From the NCBI GenBank assembly GCA_013334565.1, contig JAAXXI010000017.1, positions 1 through 38,983 on the forward strand: a stretch of 38,983 nucleotides of DNA, written 5' to 3'. Source of the DNA: Chlorobiaceae bacterium. Lineage in GTDB: Bacteria > Bacteroidota > Chlorobiia > Chlorobiales > Chlorobiaceae. How positions within the stretch are numbered: the stretch's first letter is position 1; every line of letters starts with the position of its first letter. Made by a program: the position numbers and the translations under genes. This document shows, in pieces, positions 8,485 through 15,855 of this stretch. Below the pieces are notes generated by a model, which worked only from the letters and a program-made list of their open reading frames with translations, made no database searches and was not told the origin of the DNA.

Positions 8485-8784
8485 ATGGCCGAAAAAATAC
8501 CAGATTACAGCACGCTTGAACTGCTGGCCGGCAAGTTGAAAAATACGAGAATGCGTTCGACGCTTTCACTTGAAGAAATAAGCAGAAAACTCATGATCCA
8601 GAAACGACACCTCGAAGAGATTGAAGCCGGAAGCCTGCATTTTCTGCCAAAAGCCTATGTTTTCACTTACGTTAAAAAATATGCGGAAGAACTTGGTGTC
8701 CATGACCAGGAGGTTTTTGAGCGCTGCAGGAGGGAGCTTCAACTCGTTCATACTCCTCAAAAAAAAGGATTATTTTTCAGGTAA
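8485..8784 (+). CDS. Short RodZ-type helix-turn-helix protein
   Basis: A 99-residue protein starting at the ATG at 8485; the open frame extends upstream but only into promoter-like sequence. It consists almost entirely of an HTH_25/Xre-like domain as found at the N-terminus of RodZ: LAGKLKNTRMRSTLSLEEIS, then KLMIQKRHLEEIEAGSLHFL, then PKAYVFTYVKKYAEELGVHD. Full-length RodZ continues with a membrane helix and periplasmic domain; both are absent here and the protein ends in a basic tail (PQKKGLFFR). It could be a cytoplasmic DNA-binding regulator or a minimal morphogenesis adaptor; sequence alone does not decide. The perfect palindrome 68 bp upstream could be an autoregulatory site. Downstream lie 157 AT-rich bases with no visible gene. 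Confidence 0.8.
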   Translation: MAEKIPDYSTLELLAGKLKNTRMRSTLSLEEISRKLMIQKRHLEEIEAGSLHFLPKAYVFTYVKKYAEELGVHDQEVFERCRRELQLVHTPQKKGLFFR

Positions 8785-8941
8785 AGGGGTGGTGAATAAA
8801 TCACATTCCCTGATATGAATGTTTATGCCGTTTTTTCCGGAAAAAGGATAAAAATAGTCCTATATTAGGAATTTATAACGGAGCATATACATTCCATACA
8901 TGATGCAAGGCAGATAAAAGATTGTTTTCAATAATCATGTA

Positions 8942-9634
8942 TTGCTTGTTTTGGACGGTAAGGTAGCCATTATAACAGGAGCATCCGGGAATCTCGGCAC
9001 AGCGGTTGCCAGGAAATTTTTCATGGAAGGCGCATCGCTTTTGCTGGTGCACCATCACCAGGGACTAATCCCGGAATTTGCCAAGCCACAGAAGAATGTT
9101 CTCAGCCTGGCTCTCGATCTTACGAGCCCGGATTCGGGCCGGATTATGGCTCGTGAAGTTATGGAGCGTTTCGGGAGGATCGATATCCTCGCCAATATCG
9201 CCGGAGGTTTTTCCATGGGCAAGCCTGTGCATGAGACGTCACCGGAAACCTGGGAGTTGATGTTTTCGCTCAATACCGGTACTGCAATCAACGCATGCAG
9301 CGCCGTTATACCGTTCATGCGGGATCGCCGGTACGGAAAGATCGTCAATGTCGGCGCTCAGGTCGCGCTTGCGGGTAAAGCCCTCATGGCGCCGTACATC
9401 GTTTCGAAATCGGCGGTGGCCAGGTTGACGGAAAGCCTTGACGAAGAAAACCGTGCGTATGGCATCAATGTCAACTGCGTGCTTCCCGGCGTTATCGATA
9501 CTCCGCAGAACAGGCGGGACATGCCGGATGCCGATCGTTCTCGCTGGTCAGCTCCGGAAGCTATTGCGGACGTTATCTTTTTTCTTGCATCGGATGCGTC
9601 GAGGGTGGTTCACGGTGCGTCAATTCCCGTGTAG
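8942..9634 (+). CDS. Short-chain dehydrogenase/reductase, dihydropteridine-reductase-like
   Basis: A 230-residue SDR with cofactor motif TGASGNLG (residues 13-20), NIAGG (85-89, replacing NNAG), Asn111 and the active-site YIVSK (Y152, K156). The residue 13 before the Tyr, normally the catalytic Ser, is Ala139 ([18 protein letters not shown]). Mammalian quinonoid dihydropteridine reductase (QDPR) also lacks this Ser, and the C-terminal run [20 protein letters not shown] closely follows QDPR's '[20 protein letters not shown]', including the later W. Chlorobium species make biopterin glycosides, so pterin recycling is an attractive role, but inferred. There is no ATG in frame near the start: TTG at 8942 (or 8951) is the only workable start, since the ATG at 8937 is out of frame. 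No clear Shine-Dalgarno. A FabG-like function cannot be excluded. Confidence 0.85.
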   Translation: MLVLDGKVAIITGASGNLGTAVARKFFMEGASLLLVHHHQGLIPEFAKPQKNVLSLALDLTSPDSGRIMAREVMERFGRIDILANIAGGFSMGKPVHETSPETWELMFSLNTGTAINACSAVIPFMRDRRYGKIVNVGAQVALAGKALMAPYIVSKSAVARLTESLDEENRAYGINVNCVLPGVIDTPQNRRDMPDADRSRWSAPEAIADVIFFLASDASRVVHGASIPV

Positions 9635-9688
9635 GGCGCGTAAGGGTTTGTTGTGATAAGCGGCGATTATTAACTATTTTCATTCACT

Positions 9689-9714
9689 ATGATAAGCGCA
9701 TCTCTCTTTATCAT
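9689..9714. promoter_or_regulatory. Inverted repeat upstream of cysK, possible operator
   Basis: ATGATAA and TTATCAT form a perfect 7-bp inverted repeat with a 12-base spacer, about 125 bp before the cysK start. A second TGATAAGCG copy occurs at about 9655. There is no U-tract, so it is not a normal terminator. It could be an operator for the cysK-nifS-nifU run, but the evidence is only symmetry and position. Confidence 0.3.
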
Positions 9715-9837
9715 GTTTCGAAGCCCTGTTGCAGCTTTGGTTCCGGTTTGTCGGGACTCTCTGTCCGCCCTGCACTCGAGTTTCTGACGAAAATAAACAG
9801 AGGTACCCCAAAAAAAACAGACTTCAAAGCTTTGACG

Positions 9838-10764
9838 ATGAAAATCTTCGATTCAATAACCGATACTGTCGGAAACACTCCCCTCGTTAGGCTTCAGCGT
9901 CTTTCCGACGGGTGCCATGCGACGGTGCTTGTCAAACTGGAGTCGTTCAATCCGCTGTCAAGCGTCAAGGACAGGATTGGCGTCTCCATGATCGAAGATG
10001 CCGAGAAAGCCGGCAGGATAAAGCCCGGTTCGGTTATCATCGAACCGACCAGCGGCAATACCGGCATCGCGCTCGCGTTTGTCTGCGCTGCAAGGGGGTA
10101 CCGCCTCAAACTGGTCATGCCGGACACCATGAGCGTCGAAAGACGGCGTCTGATGCAGATCCTCGGGGCTGAACTCGTCCTGACCGACGGCGCAGGAGGA
10201 ATGTCGCTCGCGGTATCCGAAGCCGAAAGGCTTGCCGGGTCGATTCCGGACAGCGTCATCCTGCAGCAGTTCAGGAACCCTTCGAACCCGGAAGCGCACC
10301 GGAAGGCGACCGCCCTTGAAATCTGGAACGATACCGATGGGAATGTCGATGTTTTTGTCGCCGGTGTCGGTACCGGCGGCACTGTTACCGGTGTCGGGGA
10401 AGTGCTGAAAGCACGCAGGCCGGATATCAAGGTCATCGCGGTCGAACCGGCAGATTCGCCGGTCCTTTCCGCAGGAAAATCCGGTCCGCACAAGATACAG
10501 GGGATCGGTGCCGGGTTCGTTCCTGAAATACTCAACCGTGAAATCATCGACGAAGTGATCACGGTTGCCCACCAGGATGCGGGCACTATGGCGCGAAGGA
10601 TAGCAGCCGAGGAAGGTATTCTCTGCGGCATCTCTTCCGGCGCGGCCCTGAAAGCAGCCCTCGATGTCGCTTCACGCAGCGAAATGGAAGGAAAGACCAT
10701 TGTTGCGCTTCTTCCGGATTCGGGAGAACGCTATCTTTCCACATGGCTTTTTGAGGAAGTGTAA
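9838..10764 (+). CDS. cysK: Cysteine synthase (O-acetylserine sulfhydrylase A)
   Basis: A PLP enzyme making L-cysteine from O-acetylserine and sulfide. Starting at the ATG at 9838 gives 308 residues, beginning [20 protein letters not shown] as in most CysK proteins; the open frame upstream (from about 9748) has no family similarity. The PLP lysine is K44 in [17 protein letters not shown] (about 72-77) binds the substrate carboxylate, [10 protein letters not shown] binds the cofactor phosphate, and the C-terminal segment [16 protein letters not shown] is typical. It lies just upstream of nifS and nifU, so cysteine made here can feed the desulfurase. In a sulfide-oxidising phototroph this is also the main route of sulfide assimilation. 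Confidence 0.95.
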   Translation: MKIFDSITDTVGNTPLVRLQRLSDGCHATVLVKLESFNPLSSVKDRIGVSMIEDAEKAGRIKPGSVIIEPTSGNTGIALAFVCAARGYRLKLVMPDTMSVERRRLMQILGAELVLTDGAGGMSLAVSEAERLAGSIPDSVILQQFRNPSNPEAHRKATALEIWNDTDGNVDVFVAGVGTGGTVTGVGEVLKARRPDIKVIAVEPADSPVLSAGKSGPHKIQGIGAGFVPEILNREIIDEVITVAHQDAGTMARRIAAEEGILCGISSGAALKAALDVASRSEMEGKTIVALLPDSGERYLSTWLFEEV

Positions 10765-10817
10765 TTATAAACGTATTAACCGGTTACGGCACGTTCCGTA
10801 ACGAAATACAGAGAATC

Positions 10818-12023
10818 ATGGGGCATATGCAGGTTTATTTTGACAATAACGCCACCACACCGCTTCATCCTGAGGTTAAAAAGGAGCTGATCGCCGGGAT
10901 GGAGATGTTCGGCAACCCTTCGAGCATGCATGGCTTCGGTCGCGAAGCGAGGGCGAACGTGGAAGATGCGCGCAGAAAAGTAGCAGATTTCATCGGCGCC
11001 CACGAGCACGAGATCGTTTTTGTCGGCAGCGGCTCCGAAGCGAACAATACCGTGCTTTCGCTTTTTGTCTGCGGAACCAGCCAGTGTATACCAGGCACGA
11101 GAATGCGCAGCACCATCATCACGACAAAGATAGAACACCCCTGCGTGCTGGAGACATCGGAATGTCTCGCCCACCGCGGAGCGAATGTTAAGTTTCTCGA
11201 TGTGGACCGGTATGGCAAAGTTGATCTCGACCAGCTGGAAAGCATGCTTGGCGATGATGTCGGCCTGGTTTCGGTCATGATGGCAAATAACGAGATCGGT
11301 ACGCTTCAGGACATCGAAACCATCACGAAGATAGTGCATGAGCGGGGCGCCTACATGCATACCGATGCCGTCCAGGCAGTGGGAAAGGTCCCGGTCGATG
11401 TGCGGAAGCTCGGCGTCGACTTTCTTACCATGTCCGGCCACAAGATTTACGGCCCGAAAGGGATAGGCGCGCTTTTTGTGCGAAAGGGTATTCCGTACTG
11501 TCCGCTGATCCGGGGAGGCCATCAGGAAAGGGGCCGCCGCGCAGGTACCGAGAACACCCTCGGTATTCTCGGTCTCGGCAAAGCGGTCGAGATGCGTTCG
11601 ATCGAGATGGCCGCCGAGGAAAAAAGGCTGATGGAGCTGAAAGGGATCCTGAAGCGGGGTATCGAAGAAAAGATCGACGATATCCATTTCAACGGCCATC
11701 CTGAGGATTCGCTTGCGGGAACCCTCAACGTCTCCTTTGCCGGGGCGGAAGGCGAGGCTATCCTGCTTTACCTCGACCTCGCGGGGATTGCCGTTTCAAC
11801 AGGTTCCGCATGCGCTTCCGGATCGCTCGATCCTTCGCATGTGCTTCTCGCAACGGGTGTCGATGCGGAAACGGCCCACGGTTCCATCCGCATCAGCATG
11901 GGCCGGGAGAGCACCCTCGAGGAGGTGGAGTATCTGCTCGACGTATTACCAAAAACAATTCAACGAATAAGAGATATGTCAACGGCATATATAAAAGGAG
12001 GATGTCATGTTGCAGGCAGGTGA
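10818..12023 (+). CDS. nifS: Cysteine desulfurase, NifS/IscS group I
   Basis: Removes sulfur from cysteine as an enzyme persulfide for Fe-S cluster assembly. Numbering from the ATG at 10818 (401 residues): N-terminal VYFDNNATTPLHPEV, PLP lysine K209 in SGHKIYGPKGIGALFV, RAGTENTLGI at about 241-250, and catalytic Cys332 in STGSACASGSLDPSHVL, the long-loop pattern of group I enzymes. A second ATG at 10827 (MQVYFDNN) is an equally plausible start. The last codons overlap the nifU start by 17 bp, and the nifU ribosome-binding site lies inside the nifS 3' end. Pairing with a NifU-type scaffold favours the name nifS, although no nitrogenase genes are nearby and the pair may serve housekeeping Fe-S assembly. 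Confidence 0.94.
   Translation: MGHMQVYFDNNATTPLHPEVKKELIAGMEMFGNPSSMHGFGREARANVEDARRKVADFIGAHEHEIVFVGSGSEANNTVLSLFVCGTSQCIPGTRMRSTIITTKIEHPCVLETSECLAHRGANVKFLDVDRYGKVDLDQLESMLGDDVGLVSVMMANNEIGTLQDIETITKIVHERGAYMHTDAVQAVGKVPVDVRKLGVDFLTMSGHKIYGPKGIGALFVRKGIPYCPLIRGGHQERGRRAGTENTLGILGLGKAVEMRSIEMAAEEKRLMELKGILKRGIEEKIDDIHFNGHPEDSLAGTLNVSFAGAEGEAILLYLDLAGIAVSTGSACASGSLDPSHVLLATGVDAETAHGSIRISMGRESTLEEVEYLLDVLPKTIQRIRDMSTAYIKGGCHVAGR
11994..12002 (+). promoter_or_regulatory. Strong ribosome-binding site of nifU inside nifS
   Basis: AAAAGGAGG precedes the nifU ATG at 12007 by 4 bases, within the nifS reading frame. It fixes the nifU start and supports coupled or independent translation of nifU from the nifS message. 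Confidence 0.8.
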
Positions 12024-12618
12024 ATGGGCATATACGGAAAAGCTCAAGGAGCATTTCATGAGCCCGAAAAATATCCTGCAGGGAGATAATACCGATGATT
12101 TCGACGGTGTTGGAATGGAAGGCAACCTGCAGTGCGGCGACCAGATGCTGGTTGCGATAAAGGTGGACAAGGATAAAGAGGTCATAACCGATTGCAAGTG
12201 GAAGACCTACGGATGTGCAAGCGCGATAGCGAGCACCTCGATCCTTTCCGAAATGGTGAAAGGCATGACGCTCGACCAGGCGTTCCATGTGTCACCGAAA
12301 GACGTGGCAAAGGAACTCGGCGGGCTTCCCGACCACAAGATCCACTGTTCAGTGCTTGGCGACAAGGCGTTGCGTGCGGCGATCAACAATTTCTACTCCC
12401 GCAACGGCATGGATGACAAGGTCAAGGAGGAGCAGGCGAAAATCGTCTGCCAGTGCATGAACATCACCGACCACGATATCGAGGAAGCCGTTCTCGAAGG
12501 CGCGCGCACCTACTACGAACTGCAGGAGCGCACCAAGCTCGGCACGGTATGCGGCCAGTGCAAGGATGAGGCCGAAATGCTGCTTGAAAAATTCAAGCAT
12601 ATCCATTTCGGCGCCTGA
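12007..12618 (+). CDS. nifU: NifU-type Fe-S scaffold (IscU domain plus BFD-like [2Fe-2S] domain)
   Basis: A 203-residue protein. Residues about 5-130 are an IscU-like scaffold with the three conserved cysteines in GNLQCGDQM, KTYGCASAIAS and HKIHCSVLGD. Residues about 140-195 are a BFD-like [2Fe-2S] domain with CQCMN and CGQC. Canonical nitrogenase NifU has a third, C-terminal Nfu domain (CxxC); it is absent here, and the protein ends FKHIHFGA just before the terminator, so this is a two-domain form. The start is fixed by the AGGAGG site. It overlaps nifS by 17 bp and is the last gene of the cysK-nifS-nifU run. Confidence 0.94.
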   Translation: MLQAGEWAYTEKLKEHFMSPKNILQGDNTDDFDGVGMEGNLQCGDQMLVAIKVDKDKEVITDCKWKTYGCASAIASTSILSEMVKGMTLDQAFHVSPKDVAKELGGLPDHKIHCSVLGDKALRAAINNFYSRNGMDDKVKEEQAKIVCQCMNITDHDIEEAVLEGARTYYELQERTKLGTVCGQCKDEAEMLLEKFKHIHFGA

Positions 12619-12633
12619 TTTCAGGCTTTTTTT
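12613..12633 (+). terminator. Rho-independent terminator 1 after nifU
   Basis: GCCTG-ATTT-CAGGC followed by seven T residues. The stem overlaps the nifU stop codon. Confidence 0.7.
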
Positions 12634-12634
12634 G

Positions 12635-12673
12635 ATCAGGACGGGCGGCCTTGTGCCGCCCGTCCTGATTTTC
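12635..12673 (+). terminator. Rho-independent terminator 2 after nifU
   Basis: Perfect 15-bp stem ATCAGGACGGGCGGC with a 5-base loop CTTGT, then a short T-run. It comes directly after terminator 1, giving tandem termination of the cysK-nifS-nifU transcript. Confidence 0.85.
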
Positions 12674-12842
12674 GGGCATTCCTCTGCCGTCAGTCAGTTT
12701 CTGCACGACACCGGAAATCCGGCGAAACGCCAGGTTATACGCTGTTGAGTTTTACCGCATCTTTTGTATTATTACTCCGGCTGTTGAAAGGATCAACAAT
12801 AACATTAGAAGAAACGCCATGTTCTTGTCATGCTGTTCGTTC

Positions 12843-12932
12843 TTGTCATTCTGAACGAAGTTAAGAATCCGCAAAGGGCAATGACAGGAAGCGGATACTT
12901 CACTTCATTTCATTGCGTTCAGCATGACACAA
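12843..12932. repeat. Palindromic interspersed repeat, GTCATTCTGAACGAAG type (copy 1)
   Basis: The left arm (12843-12871) begins TTGTCATTCTGAACGAAG and runs to GAATCCG. The right arm (12892-12932) is an imperfect inverted copy ending GCGTTCAGCATGACACAA. The same ends recur at 13091-13130, 22263-22352 and 22415-22486, so this is a dispersed family. Similar 'GTCATTCTGAGCGAAGCGAAGAATC' elements are common between genes in Chlorobi and Bacteroidetes. Confidence 0.8.
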
Positions 12933-13090
12933 CGTGATGTCATGCCGGGCCACAGTAACCGGCCGCTACCACACACGGACCATATGAACAATAACACAGT
13001 TGATTCCAGGCAGTGAATATGCAGAAAGCAGTAGTTGTTCATGGAAAGCGGGATGATGAATCCGGATGTTTTCGTTTTTATAGAACACAT

Positions 13091-13130
13091 GGATCCTTCA
13101 CTCCGCTAAAGCTTCGTTCAGGATGACAAA
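13091..13130. repeat. Palindromic repeat, half copy (copy 2)
   Basis: GGATCCTTCACTCCGC, then AAGCTTCGTTCAGGATGACA: the right arm of the same repeat family, matching the right end of the copy at 22316-22352. No clear left arm is adjacent; it may have been lost or belong to a larger composite with copy 1. Confidence 0.65.
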
Positions 13131-13219
13131 CTTCTCTACAAAATTTATTGGAGACCTGTTGTTGCCGAAGTATAATTGCCTGATCGGAAACAAACAGAGA
13201 AATTGAGGAACAGATATCC

Positions 13220-14554
13220 ATGAGCATGACCCAGCAGCGCGCAAAATCTTTTTATATCCACACCTTCGGGTGCCAGATGAACCAGGCTGACTCGGGCATC
13301 ATTTCCGCGCTCCTGCAGAACGAGGGGTATGCGGCAGCCTCCTCGGAGGACGAAGCCGGTATTATCCTGCTGAACACCTGCGCGGTCAGGGAGAATGCCG
13401 TCGAACGCATCGAAAACTATTTCCAGCACCTGCAGGGATTGAAAAAAAGGAGGAGAGGGCTGCTGGTCGGCGTTACCGGATGTATTCCCCAGCACCAGCG
13501 TGAAAAGATGTTCGCGGTTTCCACGGCAATCGATTTCCTCGCGGGACCGGATACCTACAGGGCACTCCCTTCGCTCATCGAACAGGCAAGGGCCGGGGCA
13601 CGCCTTGCGGCACTCGATTTCAACGCTGCCGAAACCTATGAGGATATCGATCCTCAGAGGGAGAGCTCGATCAGCGCTTTCGTGCCGGTTATGCGCGGAT
13701 GCGACAACATGTGCGCATTCTGCGTCGTACCGTTCACCCGCGGCAGGGAGCGCAGCCATGCGTTCAATTCGGTAATCGGAGAGATCCGCAGCCTTGCCGA
13801 CTCAGGCTGCCGCGAAATCACCCTGCTCGGCCAGAACGTGAATTCCTACAGCGATCCTGAAGAAGGCAGGGACTTTGCCGATCTGCTCACAGCGGCAAGC
13901 CTTGCCGCTCCCGGCACGAGGATAAGGTTCACGACCTCACATCCCAAGGATATCAACGAGCGGCTGATCAGGGCCATTGCCGCGCACCCCAATATCTGCA
14001 ACCATATCCACCTTCCTGTCCAGTCAGGTTCGGACAGCATGCTTGCCCTCATGAACCGTGGTCATACCATTGGGGAGTACCGTTCGAAAATAGAGATGAT
14101 CCGTTCCATCATTCCCGACGTCGCAGTCTCGACCGATATCATCGCCGGGTTCTGCAGGGAAACCGAAGATGACCACCGGAAAACGCTCCAGCTGCTTTCC
14201 GATATCCGTTTCGACTCGGCGTTCATGTTTTTCTATTCGACAAGACCGGGTACCCTTGCCGAACGCACCCTGTCTGACGATGTGCCGGAGCCGGTGAAAA
14301 AGCGCAGACTGCAGGAAATCATCGACCTGCAAAACGAAATTTCCGCAGGGCTTTTCCAGGCTTCCGTCGGTAAGGTGGTCGAAGTGCTTGCCGAATCGGT
14401 GAGCCGTCGTTCGTCCGAACAGCTCATGGGCCGGACCTCTGCCAACAGGGTCGTGGTTTTCGACCGAAGCGGCCGCGAACCGGGCGACCTGGTAGAAGTG
14501 GAGATCACCGGGGCAACGTCTGCGACCCTGATCGGGCAGGTTGTCCACCGGTGA
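13220..14554 (+). CDS. miaB: tRNA-2-methylthio-N6-isopentenyladenosine synthase MiaB
   Basis: Radical SAM methylthiotransferase modifying A37 of tRNAs that read UNN codons. The N-terminal UPF0004 domain has the auxiliary-cluster cysteines C18 (FGCQMN), C54 (NTCAVRENA) and C88 (TGCIPQ). The radical SAM cluster is C161-x3-C165-x2-C168 in MRGCDNMCAFCVVPFTRGRE. LGQNVNSYSD and HLPVQSGSDSML are conserved, and the C-terminal TRAM domain includes SRRSSEQLMGRTSANRVVVF, typical of MiaB rather than RimO or MtaB. The 444-residue length is normal. It needs two [4Fe-4S] clusters, and the nearby nifS/nifU are plausible suppliers. It appears monocistronic. Confidence 0.95.
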   Translation: MSMTQQRAKSFYIHTFGCQMNQADSGIISALLQNEGYAAASSEDEAGIILLNTCAVRENAVERIENYFQHLQGLKKRRRGLLVGVTGCIPQHQREKMFAVSTAIDFLAGPDTYRALPSLIEQARAGARLAALDFNAAETYEDIDPQRESSISAFVPVMRGCDNMCAFCVVPFTRGRERSHAFNSVIGEIRSLADSGCREITLLGQNVNSYSDPEEGRDFADLLTAASLAAPGTRIRFTTSHPKDINERLIRAIAAHPNICNHIHLPVQSGSDSMLALMNRGHTIGEYRSKIEMIRSIIPDVAVSTDIIAGFCRETEDDHRKTLQLLSDIRFDSAFMFFYSTRPGTLAERTLSDDVPEPVKKRRLQEIIDLQNEISAGLFQASVGKVVEVLAESVSRRSSEQLMGRTSANRVVVFDRSGREPGDLVEVEITGATSATLIGQVVHR

Positions 14555-14604
14555 ACAGTGATTGCCTTCGAACAGCCCCCGGTAGAGCGCATGGCAGGCG
14601 CCTG

Positions 14605-14631
14605 AAGCTTCGCTCCGCATGAAGTTTTTTT
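14605..14631 (+). terminator. Weak candidate terminator after miaB
   Basis: A short stem (CTTC/GAAG, possibly extended by GAGCG/CGCTC further out) followed by seven T residues, 50-75 bp past the miaB stop. The stem is weak; the T-run and position are the main support. Confidence 0.35.
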
Positions 14632-14682
14632 ATCTGGGGATGTATTTGTAAATTAATGCTTTGAATAATTATTGTTTAACAC

Positions 14683-14697
14683 GCCCTCACGGAGGGC
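14683..14697 (+). promoter_or_regulatory. Small hairpin just upstream of bchK
   Basis: GCCCTC-ACG-GAGGGC, a perfect 6-bp GC stem ending 18 bp before the bchK ATG, after an AT-rich stretch (TTGAATAATTATTGTTTAAC) that could hold the promoter. It may be an operator or 5'-leader hairpin near the ribosome-binding site (AGAGAAG). Confidence 0.35.
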
Positions 14698-14715
14698 CAC
14701 AGAGAAGTAAAAAGC

Positions 14716-15726
14716 ATGCCGTCTGCCGCAAGAATCGGATTTTCAGATAAAATAAGGGCCCACCTCGAACTGCTCGATCCCGTAACCTGGCTCAGCTGCT
14801 ATCCCTGCATAGCCGGCGGCGTCATGGCATCAGGCGGCATGAAACCTACGTTGCACGACTATCTTCTGCTTCTGGTGATATTTCTGATGTTCGGTCCGTT
14901 CGGGACCGGGTTCAGCCAGTCGGTTAACGATTATTTCGACCTCGATCTCGACAGGGTCAACGAGCCCACACGCCCGATACCTTCTGGACGCCTGACCGAA
15001 AAGGAAGGGCTGCTGAACAGCATTGTCGCCCTTCTGCTCGCAATAGTCTGCGGCATCCTGATCTTCAGGGAAATCGGCGGCACCCGCGGCGTCGTTATCC
15101 TTATTTCTATCCTGTCGGCGCTGGTTGTAGCCTATCTCTATTCGGCACCCCCGTTCAAACTGAAGAAAAACATTCTCACTTCAGCACCGGCTGTCGGTTT
15201 TTCCTACGGTTTCGTTTCCTTCATTTCCGCCAATGCGCTGTTCAGCGATATCAGGCCGGAAGCCATCTGGCTTGCGAGCCTCAACTTCCTGATGGCCGTG
15301 GCTCTCATTATCCTCAACGATTTCAAGTCAGCCGCAGGGGACAAGAAAGGAGGGCTGAAATCATTGACGGTCATGATCGGTGCGAGAAACACCTTCCTGG
15401 TATCGTTCGTGATTGTCGATATCGTTTTCGGTGTGCTCGCCTGGCTTTCCTATACCTGGGGGTTCCATGTTCCCCTGGTGCTTGTCCTGATCGGGCTTCT
15501 GCTGAACATCGGACTGCAGGTCCAGCTCATCATCGATCCGAAAGGCGGAATATCGTTCGTCAACAATGCCGTGAAGGACGGGTTCGGCAACGCCATCGGT
15601 CACAGCGATGTCCAGGAGCACAACGCTTTTCTCAGGTTTCAGGTGATAAACAACATTCTTTTCCTGTTCTCATTTCTCTTTGTTGCCGGAATGGTTGGGG
15701 TCAAATACCTGAACGCCGCCAATTGA
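14716..15726 (+). CDS. bchK: Bacteriochlorophyll synthase, UbiA family, probably BchK (BChl c/d/e farnesylation)
   Basis: A 336-residue polytopic UbiA prenyltransferase with both Asp-rich motifs of chlorophyll synthases: SQSVNDYFDLDLDRVNEPTR (about 68-87) followed by PIPSGR, and NDFKSAAGDKKGGLKSL (201-217). These bind the prenyl diphosphate via Mg2+. About eight membrane helices follow the usual pattern. Green sulfur bacteria have two such enzymes: BchG (phytyl, BChl a) and BchK (farnesyl, chlorosome BChl). The N-terminal segment LLDPVTWLSCYPCIAGGVMA departs from the 'KPITWxPxxWxxxCG' of BchG/ChlG, and a cruC candidate lies 2.6 kb downstream, as I recall for bchK in Chlorobaculum tepidum; both favour bchK. 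BchG remains the alternative. A prenol-kinase-like gene follows. Confidence 0.78.
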   Translation: MPSAARIGFSDKIRAHLELLDPVTWLSCYPCIAGGVMASGGMKPTLHDYLLLLVIFLMFGPFGTGFSQSVNDYFDLDLDRVNEPTRPIPSGRLTEKEGLLNSIVALLLAIVCGILIFREIGGTRGVVILISILSALVVAYLYSAPPFKLKKNILTSAPAVGFSYGFVSFISANALFSDIRPEAIWLASLNFLMAVALIILNDFKSAAGDKKGGLKSLTVMIGARNTFLVSFVIVDIVFGVLAWLSYTWGFHVPLVLVLIGLLLNIGLQVQLIIDPKGGISFVNNAVKDGFGNAIGHSDVQEHNAFLRFQVINNILFLFSFLFVAGMVGVKYLNAAN

Positions 15727-15855
15727 GCCTTCAGGAAAGTGCTGGATCGATGGAGATACGGTGATGACGTTGTTTCTGGGGTAACCGGTTTCGAAGCAAA
15801 CGCTGGTTTTACGGTCTTTTTTTTCGGGAATAACGCAACATAAACTTTCAATGCC

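Larger units (their letters stand above)
12674..13219. other. Gene-free region with palindromic repeats
   Basis: About 545 bp between the nifU terminators and miaB with no convincing coding region on either strand. It contains a palindromic repeat of the GTCATTCTGA type (12843-12932), a half copy (13091-13130), and a short direct duplication of GTTCTTGTCATxCTG at 12821-12835 and 12839-12853. No tRNA or other RNA gene was recognised. The last ~80 bases presumably hold the miaB promoter, with GAGGAA about 10 bases before the ATG. Confidence 0.6.

Noticed and set aside
10776..11699. A 307-codon minus-strand frame opposite nifS
   Set aside because: Shadow of nifS; low-complexity protein without recognisable domains.
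12674..13219. Hidden tRNA or small RNA gene
   Set aside because: No cloverleaf or other known RNA pattern was recognised; the gap is explained by repeats and a probable promoter.
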